A stretch of 64,000 nucleotides of DNA, taken from Epiperipatus broadwayi. Its lineage: Eukaryota > Onychophora > Udeonychophora > Euonychophora > Peripatidae. The stretch covers positions 437,336 to 501,335 of the forward strand of contig JAQFVV010000014.1 of NCBI GenBank assembly GCA_028023455.1, given 5' to 3'. Shown here one piece after another: positions 12,526 to 23,829 of this stretch (position 1 is the stretch's first letter; the number at the start of each line of letters is the position of its first letter). The notes beneath the pieces were generated by a model. It saw nothing but the letters and a program-made list of their open reading frames with translations, was not told where the DNA came from and did no database searches. The position numbers and the translations under genes are program-made.

Positions 12526-13939
12526 ATGGGTGTACATAAATTTAAATGTACATGTAAATGATAACATGAGATTATATAACATTATAATACTGATTTGTCT
12601 CTGTTCTTCGTAGTTTTATATATATATGTTTACATCTATTTATTTTAACTTTAAATTCTGATTATAAATTATAAGTTTAATTAATTAATCAATTAATTAC
12701 CTTTCTATTGTAATGGTCAGACTAGGATATTTGTCAATTTTACATTTTATCTATTCATTTATTTAAATAATGGATTGTTCATTTCTATATTTATAGTTAA
12801 GCTGGCAAGAAAAAAAAAGTTATTCAAAATTGGAATGATGAAATTAAAATATTTTTACATATTTAAAAAACTCATAAAATTACAATTTTTGAATTATATT
12901 TCATAAAGTATTTACTGTGCTAAATTGAATAGAATTTTTAATTCATGATAGTTATTGTATAATAATCAATTAACAGCTCTGTTTAAGACAAAAAATCAAA
13001 GTTGCTTAAGTATTTTGTTTCAAACAGACAATTTATTTCAAACAGATCCTAAGCATAATTAACAAATATTAGAAATGAAGTAAATGATTTTTATTATTAA
13101 CTATATAATTAAATATATTTACATCTCTAAGTATTTATTGTACAGGAAAAATATTTAAATCTTGTTTCATTTTCTAATTTCTCTTTGATTTTAAAACATT
13201 TCTTGCTAAAAACTTTAATTAATACTTCACTTGTAATTTATTTATAACAGAAGCCCTGAGTAGTGGTAGATTTGGCAAACAGAGACCTGAATAGTTTCAA
13301 TATTAATTTTCAACTAAGCAACATAAAAATTAAAAAAAACCTGATCAGATTATCTGAATAGAATTTTTAAATAATCAATCTGTCAATAGGATTTTCAAAC
13401 ATTTTATACCTTCTTTGCAATTACTTAATCAGGTTGTTAACTTATTGTTTCTTTTGAAAATTTTGTAAACATTTCTGCACTAATTTGATTATTTTTTCTT
13501 CTCTTCTGTTGTTCACTAAATAAAAAGTGAACAACAAAGGTAGAATAACCTACTTTTTATAATAGATTGATTTTGAAATAACATTTTATAACAATTTCTT
13601 CCAATAATCATATTACTTTTTGATATTTAATTTAAAAAGAACAACATAGTTTAATAATTTTGAAATTTTTTTTGTATAATTTAAAATATATATGTGTGTA
13701 TAATTTTCTTGAAGTTATACTAATGTTAATGCAGTAATAAAATTTCTGACGAAGTTGCATGCTTGCAATAGTGAGACCTATTCTTTCCAATACTTTATTA
13801 TATAAATATTATTTATATAAATAAATAATTTAGCGATTTATATTTATGTAAATTTTTTGGAAGGAAATTATAGCAATAAGTGTTTTAAAAGCATAAGTGA
13901 ATCACTTATGCTTAACGCTTATTCTTATTCAAACCAACA

Positions 13940-15690
13940 CATATTGCCTTCAAATCAGGACTTGATCTTATTATGAACCTGATTTTCAATTGACAAATTA
14001 TTTATACAAATTTAGTTTTTATATCACAGGAAAGAGAAAGTTTCTCATTTTTAACTATCTATGACTTTGAATTATTAAAACTGGCAAAACTGTCTATACA
14101 TATTGCCACTCGGTGCAAGCCAGAGTAATCAATGGAAGCCAGAAGGTTTGTGCATAAAATTCCCATCTAGTGCCTACTCATCCAATATCTTCAGACTAGT
14201 TTCTGGCTTGGGACCTTAGTCAATGAGGAGCCTTGGATCTGAGAGCACTGCACCTAGATATTAGAATCTAATGCCACCCTCCAGCAGCCACCTTTTATCT
14301 CTACTTAACTACAAAACTATGAGACTTAAATTGAAAACATTATATTTTCAATCCAAGATCATCAGCTTTTATACTCACATAGATCTGATCTCAGTTCAGT
14401 ACCTATTCATTTTGATGTCTTTGGTTCTTTAATAACCATAGCCACCATTATCCTATTAGGCAGGATTGGTTTTAAGCCAATAAACATCACATGATCACAA
14501 TTTCTTATGCTTGTTGTTAACTGTTATTAAAACAGACAAAACTCTCTATACGTATTGCCACGCAGTGCAACCTAGAGGAATAAATGGATGCCAGAAGCCT
14601 TGTGCATAAAATTTCCACCTAGTGCCTATTCATCCAACATTCCCAGACTAGTTTCTGGCTTGTGGTATTTGTTAGTTAAGAGCCTGAGAGCACTGCACCT
14701 AGATCTGCACAAGCGTTCTGACATCCATTGATTACTCTGTCTTGCACTGTGTGGTAATACATATGGAGAGTTTTGGCTGTTTTAATAAAAGTTAACAGCG
14801 AGCATAAGAAATGGTGATTATGTGATGTTTATTGGCTTAAAACCAATTCTGCCTAATAGGATAGTCATGGATATGGTTATTAAAGAACCAAAGACACCAA
14901 AATGTATAGGTACTGAACTGAGTTCAGACCTATTTGACTATATAAGCTGATGAGCTTGGATTGAAAATATAGGGTATTCAATTTAAGTCTCATAGTTTTG
15001 TAGTTAAGTAGAGATAAAAGGTGGCTACTGGAGGATTGCATTAGTCCTAAGATCTAGGTGCAGTGCTCTGAGATCCAAGGCTTCTCACTGATGAAGGCCA
15101 TAAGCCAGAAACTAGTCTGGGGATATTGGTTGAATAGGTACTAGATGATTTTATGCACAAGTCTTCTGGCAGTAATTGATTACTCTAGCTTGCACTGAGT
15201 GGCAATATGTATAGAGTTTTGCCTGTTTTAATAACAGTTAAGACCAAGCATAGGAAATGGTGATCATGTGATGTTTATTGACTTTGAATTATAGTAATCT
15301 GAACGTATAAATAAATAATTTAATGATTTATATATATATAAATCTTGTGGACAGAAATGAATTTTCACATATGCGCTATTAGATTGATATATTAAATTTA
15401 TATGCACTCACTTATATTTTAAAAACATTTATTGATAAGTGAGTACATGTAAATTCAATATATCAATCCAATAGCACATGTGTGATCCATTTTCTTCCAC
15501 AAGATTTATGTATATATAAAAAATCACTAAATTATTAATACATGTTCAGAATAATATAATTCAAAGTTATAGGCAGTTAAAAATGGGAAACTTTTTTCTT
15601 CCTGTGATTTACAAATTAAATTTCTACAAGTAATTAGTCAATTGATATATCAGGCTTATAATAAGATCAAGTCCTGATATAAGCATGATT
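13940..15690. repeat. Large foldback structure of a ~450-bp repeat family
   Basis: Sequence from about 14064 to 14603 reappears as its reverse complement at about 14707-15245, leaving a loop near 14604-14706. Shared words include CCAATAAACATCACATGATC (14478) with its complement near 14828, and CCAGAAACTAGTCTGG near 15103 with its complement near 14197. Within the left arm two units run head to tail with a spacing of about 452 bp (GACAAAAC-type words at 14083 and 14535). Outer arms 13940-14085 and 15545-15690 also pair, but on the right they are separated by a nested palindrome at 15300-15555. No transposase frame is present, so this resembles a non-autonomous foldback element or an inverted satellite cluster. 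Confidence 0.8.
15300..15556. repeat. Nested ~255-bp palindrome
   Basis: An inverted repeat centred near 15425: AAATCTTGTGG at about 15342 pairs with CCACAAGATTT at about 15498, and the inner arms pair through CACTTAT/ATAAGTG around 15408-15442. It sits inside the right arm of the larger foldback. A partial copy of its outer sequence also occurs near 13805-13860, beyond the left arm. It behaves like a MITE inserted into, or forming the end of, the larger structure. Confidence 0.75.
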
Positions 15691-15743
15691 AGTGGGTGAG
15701 TGCATGTAAATTGAATACATTAATCCAATAGCACATGTGTGAA

Positions 15744-16245
15744 GATTCATTTCCTTCCACAAGATTTATATATATAAATGGTAAAAATCAATCTTTGCAT
15801 ATTTTTACAAATAATTTTTCAGCCATGATGTAATGAAGTAAATCAATTAAAAAGTAGGCATTGGAAGGTGAATCTGTACAATCTAATAAATGTTTTTGTT
15901 TGAAATACTTTCAGTCAAAAGTATAAAGGTGCATATAGTTGTTAAAAAATTACTGACACCATATTATATAGATACTGAACTGATTTCAGATGTATGTGAC
16001 TATATAAGTAAGTTGTGTGACGATTCATTTCCTTCCACAAGATTTATATATATATGGTAGAAATCAATCCTTGCATATTTTTATAAATATTTTTCCAATC
16101 ATGATGTAATGAAGTAAATCACTTAAAAGTAGGCATTGCAAGCTGAAACTGTACAATTTAATAAAAGTTTTTGTTTGAAATACTTTCAGTCAAAAGTATA
16201 AAGGTGTATGTAGTGTTAAAAAATTAATTATACCAAAATATATTG
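15744..16245. repeat. 278-bp tandem duplication, two units
   Basis: GATTCATTTCCTTCCACAAG starts at 15744 and again at 16022, and the following about 215 bp repeat closely, including ATACTTTCAGTCAAAAGTAT. The first unit also contains a fragment of the ~450-bp family (ATAGATACTGAACTGATTTC near 15968). No coding frame is present. Confidence 0.85.
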
Positions 16246-18420
16246 AACCAGATTGATATCCGATTCAAGGATTTTACTGCCAAAATTAGAAACTTAATTT
16301 TTGTTAAATCTTATCTAATGTTAAAATATTTTTTTTATTACTTAAAAAGAGTACATGTATTAAAACACCTACTCATTTATATTTAAAATAGATCATTTTA
16401 ATGTTTATAAAATTGTTTTTAAAATAGTCAAACTTGCTAATTACATTCCTGTTGCTTTTATATTAATCATTTTAAAGTTCATTCTAAAAGCGGAGATTTA
16501 ATTGTGTTGTTGTTTTTTTTATAATCCCTGGGTAGAATTCTTAGACTATATTGAGCTTGGGATTAATATTTGCCCTGCCTAAGGCATAGAATTTAACAAC
16601 AAGGAAAGTGTTTCACAGGAAATGGAGCGGGTATAAATTGCCCTGCAAATTTGTTACTTATTCTTAACTAGACAAGCTGTTTCTCAAGTGAAAGTCCATA
16701 TTCTTTTACGCACTTTGATTGCAGCCTGATGTGATCCAGAGTTTTGGTAGCAGTTCGGACATTTAAATTCTTCAAAAAAATTCACAGTTGTTAAAATCCT
16801 TTTACTTTCAGCAAGATGTCGAATACTGTACATGTTGTAATCACCAAAATGGCATGCTAACTTAACAAAGGATGGATCCCTAACTTCCAAATCTGCTCCA
16901 GTCATGCCATGAACATCTAGAACAAACTGAAACCTCTATACTTCTATCTTGCCATTGTCAAAGGACCTGAAAAATGAACTAAAATAATAGTGCACACTCT
17001 ACATGAACCTTGTTTTACCATAAGGTGACTATTTTCTTTTATACTTCCCAGGGTAAATTTCTTCTCATTAAATCTCCACTCAATCTAATTATAAATCTGT
17101 ATTCCTAAGCAATATTTAGCCTTATATTTAATATTTTTTGTGTTTTCCTGTATTTTGTAGTGTGTCTTGGAATCTTAGTTTTAAGATTCCAAGTTTGCTT
17201 TCAGTTTTTGTTTATTGGAGAGTGATGAGTGAGTTTTTGTATTTTTATGCCTAACTTTTTATAAATGCTTTAGCAGTTGTGTATATTTTAAATGCTTACC
17301 TGTAATTATTTTAGTAGCCAATAATTGATTTTAAATACTATGTTTGTGCTTTTGAAAACCACCAAAAATCTTTTGGCTGGTGACTATTGTCCTAGTTTTC
17401 CGCAGGTGGAGATTTTGTATCTTCATTTCTTATATCTCTGCGAGCGGAAACTAGAATTGTTTTCTTTGTAATTTTATAAGTCGCCAGCAGGAAGATAATA
17501 ATTATCCCTTTGTAAATTACAGGTGAGAGAGACTTTCGTTCTGCTAAAGTATTTAAAGCTTTAATATTTTCTTACTCATGTGCACTCTCCGATAGATTGA
17601 TTGTGTATTTACAAGTAGCTTTAATTTTACCAGAGCGTGTATTCAGAACTTGTTTCATAAATTTATTTCTTAAATATAATTAGTTGTAATTCATTTTCTT
17701 TAATTGCTGGGGCAGACATAACTAGCTTTTTAATGATTTACTTGTCTCCTATTGAGACCTTTAATTATGATTCTTAGAATAGTTTTTGCCAATCATTTGG
17801 TTGGGGACTTGTCAGTTTTAATTGTTTGTTTTCCTTTCATTTTAAATCATATTTTTCAGTTGTTCTTGAGATAAATTAATCATCTTTATTTTAAATGTAA
17901 TAATAGGTGCAGCTTCTACTGGCATATGACATTCGTGGTCCTGACACATTTTTCGGGCCTCGAAAAGCTTGCCGGTGCTGGTTTCATTGATTTATTTCAA
18001 GAACGTATTGTTTAAGTATCTGGATGGGAAAACCAATGTTTGGATGAATCCTCTGCTGAATGAAATTTGCTTTCCCCCTTTACAATTCGTTATTAGAAGA
18101 TCAGTAGGTCTGCCAGAGCATTGCGTTTAGTCTTTCTGGTTCACGCTTGAGCTAATCCTATTTTTTAACTTATAAACTTTTCTTATAAGTCTTCTCTTAA
18201 TAAAATTTTTTTTAAAAATTTGTTTAAACTTAATTTGACTGACATTTGTATTTGTGCTTTTATTTCTCAATTGTCTAAACAAGATCTTTTGTTTCTCCCT
18301 CAGCCTAGTTGGCACAAACCATCACAATCATCATCATCATCATCCATTCTGATCACAGTAAATAAATTTTCCAGATACATAGTGATCTGGTGGCACCCTC
18401 TGCAATCAGAATAGATTGAG
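16246..18420. other. Mostly unclassified DNA
   Basis: Moderately AT-rich. Apart from the minus-strand frame at 16684-16905, listed separately, I see no gene. Patches near 17380-17470 and 17920-18120 are richer in G+C than their surroundings and might be remnants of a transposon, but I recognised no motif in either strand. Confidence 0.4.
16684..16905 (-). CDS. Unidentified 73-codon frame with a CPNC motif
   Basis: I do not recognise this frame. Its amino-acid composition is balanced and unlike the low-complexity frames around it: it has a soluble-looking N-terminal half (MTGADLEVRDPSFVKLACHF), then ESKRILTTVNFFEEFKCPNC with a single CxxC, and a basic end (KVRKRIW). The frame appears to continue upstream through about 16975 after a break (a QFVLDVHG-like segment). 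It may be a decayed transposon ORF or an isolated host exon; no splice signals were convincingly placed. The start codon is simply the first ATG. Confidence 0.25.
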   Translation of the reverse strand: MTGADLEVRDPSFVKLACHFGDYNMYSIRHLAESKRILTTVNFFEEFKCPNCYQNSGSHQAAIKVRKRIWTFT

Positions 18421-19214
18421 GGTCTGGTACAATATAAATGCTGAACTGGTTTAGATGTATATGACTATACAAGTAAGTTAGCTTAGATTAAAAGTATTTT
18501 TTTTCAATTAGGACTAATATTTTGATAGATAAAAAGAAAATAAATAATGACTGCTAAAGGGGAAATATATTAGATGCTAAAGTCCAAGTGCACTGTTCCA
18601 ACATCCAAAGCTCATCAATAATGATTGTCATAAACTTGAAACTAGTCTGGGGATATTGGACATCATAGCACTGGATAGAGATTTATTAGACACTAACATG
18701 TGTCATCTCTATTAGTTACTGAAACTTAAAGTAAGTGGCATGACTATGATGAAAGAAAAAAAAAAGGATGTTATGAAATAGGAATGACATAAGCTGAAGT
18801 CATGTGATATAATCATATCTTATTGGTTTTATACCATTTCTGTTACAGATAGAAATGCCTATGTATGTTAAATAACTAATGACACCATAGTATATAGATA
18901 GTGTACTGGTTTTAGATATGTACAATAATAGAAGCAACTCTTCTTGGATTGAAAACATTTATGTGTTTTAATCTGAGATAATATCTTGATATTAAAAGGA
19001 GAGGTAAATGATACCTTCCAGAGGGGAAGTGCATTCAATCCAGTGCACTGTTCTAAGATTCAAAGTTCCTCTCTGATAATAGCCATAATCTTGAAACCCT
19101 GGGAAAATTGGATGCACAACATTATTAAAGCTTGTAGGTGGCATAGATATGGTGAAAGGAAAAAAGCATGCTGCTGAAATAGGAGTGATGTAAACTGAAG
19201 TCATGTAATAGAGT
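18420..19214 (+). repeat. Two tandem units of the ~450-bp repeat family
   Basis: Units at about 18420-18838 and 18839-19214 lie in the same orientation as the right arm of the foldback at 14.7-15.3 kb. Shared words in order: ACTGGTTTAGAT.TATATGACTAT, GTGCACTGTTC.AA.ATTCAAAG, and CATAA.CTTGAAACTAGTCTGG (18632; degraded in the second unit). Both are diverged. The second unit ends where the hAT transposase fragment begins. Confidence 0.75.
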
Positions 19215-19706
19215 CATATTATATTTTATTGATTATATTTCTTGATTTAGTTATGTCTTGTAATGGCACTAAAGAAGTGTTTTCTTCAGTTGATATTATA
19301 TTTGTCACCAATATATCTAATAAAAATGACAAGTTGAGTCTATTCGTAATATCAATGCTATCTTTCATTGCCAAATAATACAATTTAAAATTAGCAACTT
19401 TAATTATCAAAGCATCTTTAAGTAGATTTTCCCAATTTCTTTGATATGCTTTGCTATAGTCTGTTAAGCCAAACTGATTTTCAGGACAAATTATATGTAC
19501 TTTCCTTTCAATACATTGCCTAACTAACTCAGCATCAGTGCATGGCTTTGGATTTTTTTGGTATTAAATTTGCTACCGCATGATTAGCTTTTACAATGGA
19601 ATCCATCTGAGTTGTAATCTTTTTTAAAAAAACATCTCCAGAAGACAAACTTGTTCAGTTCTGCTATTTGTTTTCTAGAACACAAATCTTTATACACATT
19701 GAATTT
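19215..19706 (-). pseudogene. hAT/ZBED-type transposase, middle part, split by LINE E
   Basis: The minus strand encodes, with frameshifts, the stretch just after the BED finger of ZBED5/GTF2I-repeat-like hAT transposases. It starts at the LINE junction with KHKFNVYKDL and KQIAELNKFV, continues through a segment rich in conserved positions (ANHAVANLIPKKSKAM, then ICPEN), and ends in the frame 19410-19219 with KLYYLAMKDSIDITNRLNLS. There the family has an LALDESTDITD-like block around the first catalytic Asp of the DDE/D fold; here the Asp is followed by Ser-Ile. LVPLQDITKSRNII then matches the family's next block. The C-terminal half is absent. The missing N-terminal BED finger lies 6.6 kb away at 26272-26425. 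Confidence 0.7.
19696..19706. repeat. 11-bp target-site duplication, 3' side of LINE E
   Basis: ACATTGAATTT here is repeated exactly at 26272-26282. The two copies bracket LINE E, and both lie in hAT-derived sequence, which is the expected footprint of target-primed insertion. Confidence 0.75.
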
Positions 19707-20027
19707 ATGTTTCAAAAAGAAATTTATTAATATGATAATTTACATTAAACAGAGTCAAAATGAAAAGAAATACATTGATGGTAACTTTAGGTAAAGGAGT
19801 TATGTGCCAAAATAGGGACTCACTTAGGTGCGAAACTCGATCTGAGTCAATAGGGATAATGATGTATGAACATTTTACAAGTTTCACTGTATTTGGTATG
19901 GACTTGCAACATGAGCAAGGATCATCAAATGTGATTAGTTGCAGCATTGGTAGTTCCATGAGCTGGTTGGTTTTAGATGGGGTTGTAATTAATGTGGCTT
20001 AGATGGTGGTGCTCTAGTCAGTTTGTC

Positions 20028-23000
20028 AAAATGTCTTTTCCCACATATCAGCCATCAGATGGGGGTTGGCCATCCACTTGTCTTTTTCACTTAATTCCAC
20101 AATGGTTTTTATCATGCAATTCTCCATGTCAATCACCATTCTGCTTTTAAATATCTTATTACATTTGACTATCCAGATGGTGAAGGTCACAAAGGTGGAT
20201 AGCCGAATTTCAGCAAAATGACCTCTTTGAATAATATTGCAAGTGACATAATGTTGGGTTTCTCCCCTGTGATCCACTGTTGAATAAGCCTACTGAGGGA
20301 TGCTTAACATTCCCTGAGGATGTGTTCATTAGTTTCTTCCTGTCTGCTACACATAGGGCAGGGTGAGTCTATGTTATATCTTCTCTGATAATGTAGTAAT
20401 GTCCCAGTGAAGAGGCTTCCAATGGTTATTTTAAGAAGGAAGTCTACAAAATTTGGTGCCAGTTTCAAGAATCTAGTTAATTTGACCATACAGTTCCTAT
20501 CGGTAAAAAGACTTTAGTTTTCTCTTCTCCAGAGAAGATGAGATGATGTTTTCCAAAATGAATGAAAATCTGTTGTTAAAGCCATAATTTGCATACTGTG
20601 GGGGTCTGTTCATTGGCCCAACTGGTTGAGTTGGAATAGGATATAGTATATCTGGGTTCTCTTTAAATAATTTGTATGACATTGTGATTCCATTGTAGAC
20701 TGAAGATTCATAATGAGTGCAAGGAGATGCCGTTAAAGTGTCCAGGGCCTTTGTAAAATCTTGAGGCTTATAACAGAAGTTTGTCCTTCCTAGGATAACC
20801 TCCTACACAAGGCATTGACCTTATTTGTTATATCTTCTTTGATAATGTAGTAAGGTCCCAGTGAAGAGGCTTCCAAGGGTTATTTTAAGAAGGAAGTCCA
20901 CAAACTGTGGTGCCAGTTTCAAGAATCTAGTTAATTTGACCATACAGTTCCTATCAGTAAAAAGACATTAGTCTTCTCTTCTCCAGAGAAGATGAGATGA
21001 TGTTTTCCAAAATGAATGAAAATCTGTTGTTGAAGCCATAATTTGCATGCTGTGGGGGGTCTGTTCATTGGCTCAACTGGTTGAGTTGGAATAGGACATA
21101 GTATATCTGGGTTCTCTTTAAATAATTTGTATGACATTGTGATTCCATTGTAGACTGAAGATTCATAATGAGTGCAAGGAGATGCCGTTAAAATGTCCAG
21201 GGCCTTTGTAAAATCTTGAGGCTTATAACAGAAGTTTGTCCTTCCTAGGATGACCTCCTACACAAGGCATTGACCTTATTTGTGAATGTCTTTATTGGAA
21301 AAAATCTTGCTAGATAAATATAATTTTGGGCAGGACTATGGAATTCAGTAGAGCAACTTTCCCAAATAGGGAGAGATAAACTTTTGATAAGGATGTGACA
21401 GTCTTATCAATCTTCATCAGTAGAGTGTTTTGGATATCCCTTCACATCACAAATGGAGGAGAAGCATGGTGGAAGTCTAGGAATTTCTGAGGGAAGACTT
21501 GAATGGACCGGATATTTTTTTAAGTCTGGTGCAGATGTTCCACATCATGGATTTCTTGTTGACAATCAAGTCGTATCTGTTGCTGACCTGATTTAGGTCT
21601 TCTAGTCTGCTCAACTCATCCCTAGATGAGAGGAACACCACAACATCATCCATATAGGAGATGTGTCAGATGCTCTCATTCAGTAGAGGTAGGGGTATTC
21701 CCGGAAAGGTAATCTCGATGCTCATAATGAATGGGTTGAGGTAGGCCATGAAGTGGAGTGCACCTAATAGCAAGCCCTGCAGGATGGAAATGCAGGGCTA
21801 AAAATCTGGAGTAACTTTGCCATCGTATGAGAGAAAAATTTCCCAATTGACAAAAAGGTTCTCAAACAATTTTGGGGAATGCCATGGACACTTGGAGTTT
21901 TTCCAGTACATCAAGCAGGACCAACCCATACAGAATAGTCCCCAGCAAAGTCAAATGATATTGCAACTGGCCATATGAGCCTTCTCTTCTGGACATGGTC
22001 AACCAGGAGATGGAATCAGCTAACCACATCAACAGTGGATCCTGAATGTGGTCTTTAATCAGCCTCTCAATGGTCAGTAGAGGGACCATTGAGATTGGTC
22101 GGAGGTTACCAAAGCCAACCCGGCTCTCTTATTGATACGAGACTATTGATATGGGGTTGAAGTCTTTTAATTCATGGCTGCTACTGGTAAGTAAGTCAAG
22201 CATGCCCTGTATTATGGGATCTGCGAAAGCTCTGAAATGTAACAAGAGGAATTTGGGAATTTTATGCAGGCCAGGATGAGTCCTCTCAGGGAAGGCTTCC
22301 AGTTTCATAAGAATGTGGGCCTGAGTGATCTTGGGGTGGTTTATCTCCCTGAGTGGCAAAGGTTCTTCTTTCAACCAGTTCACCAAGCGGCTGTAATTTC
22401 CATAGATAATGTTCTTAATTTTGGTCCACATGGAAGTCACAGAATAGGTCCTGTTAATTTTACTTGATGAAGCAAGGCACGGTGTCCTCCTAAGCAGACT
22501 CAAGGGCCCATCTTATGTACTCTCTGGTCCAGTGGTGTTGATAGTAAAGGTAGTTTTGCACCTTCTTTATTGACAGGTACTCAGCTGGTGGTTTTTGAAT
22601 GTTTTTGTATTTCATCTTCAGATAAAAAATGTTTTTTAGATTCTGTGTTTGAGTGGTGAGGTGCTTTAATTTGGAGGCAATTAGGTCTAGTTCTGCTAGC
22701 ATTCTAATAGGGATTTTTAATTGACATATGTAGCCCTTTATTAAATTTTTGATTATATCAACAAATTCCCTCCACACATGTATGGGAGGAAGATCAACGA
22801 TTTGCCATTGATTAAAAGCAATATATGCTTTGGAGACCAGTTGTGTGGCAATATTATGTCTGGTGAGTATCTGGGTGGTTTGTTTCATCTCTGCAAGTAG
22901 TTGGGAGTGATTTCCTGGCTTCAGTTTGACTTCTAGCTCAAGATGGTTGGAAAATACTATTGGCCAAAGATAGGCTTCTATGTAGTGTTTCAGCATTGGT

Positions 23001-23100
23001 GAAATAAACAAGAGATCTATCAATGACAGATGTTCTCATATAAAAAGAAAAGGCTGACACTGGGAAGAATTTGTCCACTATCGAGTGGCTTACAATTAGC
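20028..23100 (-). pseudogene. LINE ORF2 (endonuclease end, RT, zinc motif), copy E
   Basis: Pieces in 5'-3' order on the minus strand: 23023-22490 starts with IDLLFISPMLK and a SNH triad, the C-terminal end of an APE-type endonuclease (SDH in active enzymes), then a linker ending REYIRWAL; 22503-22129 carries THPGLHKIPKFLLLHF (RT motif 1); 22089-21862 is decayed motif 2-A; about 21775 gives QGLLLGALHF (motif B, usually QGSPLS); about 21650 gives ISYMDDVVVFLSS, an intact YMDD catalytic loop; 20489-20304 carries the thumb end and CPMCSRQEETNEH (CCHC); 20277-20026 carries the C-terminus. Between 20.37 and 21.28 kb the thumb region is present twice. Inactive. Confidence 0.8.
20374..21281. repeat. 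454-bp tandem duplication inside LINE E
   Basis: GATAATGTAGTAA.GTCCCAG starts at 20387 and again at 20841, and the following about 450 bp match at roughly 95% or better by eye. Units are about 20374-20827 and 20828-21281. Both encode the same thumb segment (MSYKLFKENPDIL), so the duplication arose after insertion or was carried by the source copy. An assembly artefact is possible. Confidence 0.85.
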
Positions 23101-23747
23101 GTCAATATCGACTATCTTGAAAAAGGTGATTTGTGGTTAATCAATATTGCAACTCCTGCAATGGTGGATGGGGAATATGAGTAGTGAAAGCACCCATATT
23201 ATTCGATAAGGTTTATAATGTCTGGGTCCATTTGGAGGCGAAGGTTTTTTTTACTTAAACAGATTGTCAGACGATTATCTCTTGAGCCAGGGAGTCAAGG
23301 CATATGCTCTTTTTTTGAAGTTCAGGCCTCGGAAATTAATAGAAAAAATAGTCCATGGGAAAAGTTATTGAGCTTTCTGCTCTTCATTCTGCTCGAGGTC
23401 AGGAGGTTCCAAGGGTTGAACAGATTCCCTGTCCCCCATTTTACTTTGTCATAAGAGGGAAGAAGTTCTTGAGTCACGTTCATACTATCTTGGCATCCAA
23501 TAGAAGCCTTATTCTGTTTTTCCCTGTTCTGAATAGTTTGTTGATTTTCACTCTGTTTAGAGTTTAGGTCCTGAATTACTCGGCTATGATCTGTGCAAGC
23601 TATAATTATTGGGGAATCATTTCTATGTTTCAGCTAAGGGTTTTGATCCAGGCCCCTGAACTATCGGCACTGCTGTTTGATTGGCCAGAAAAGGAATGGC
23701 TCTTCTGGTGTTTGTTTTTCTCTTCTGCACAGTAGAGTTCATAAAGT

Positions 23748-23829
23748 CATGACCTGTCTGATCGGTACTTTCTTCTGTTTTCAGAGACCATGACCTGTCT
23801 GATTGGTACTTTCTTCTGTTTTCAGAGAC
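23748..23829. repeat. 41-bp tandem duplication in ORF1 tail of LINE E
   Basis: CATGACCTGTCTGAT starts at 23748 and 23789, with one base difference between the units (C/T). The unit length shifts the reading frame, so it must post-date loss of ORF1 function in this copy. Confidence 0.9.

Larger units (their letters stand above)
6846..13930. other. AT-rich region without genes
   Basis: Seven kilobases of very AT-rich DNA with no credible coding frame; the only frame over 60 codons (11409-11609, minus) has no recognisable motif and biased composition. It contains (TA)n runs at about 10637-10660, 11038-11050, 12386-12402 and 12490-12508, with an adjoining (TG)n at 12509-12526. A hairpin with 9-bp arms (TTGTTCACT/AGTGAACAA) lies near 13511-13536. 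A near-perfect 25-bp palindrome (AAGCATAAGTGA and its complement) lies near 13889-13913. Confidence 0.6.

Noticed and set aside
13500-13540. Short hairpin as a transcription terminator
   Set aside because: Bacterial-type terminators do not apply in this genome, and no gene ends there.
17920-18130. Possible tyrosine-recombinase-like or other coding segment in a G+C-richer patch
   Set aside because: Short suggestive words appear in mixed frames, but no catalytic signature could be lined up.
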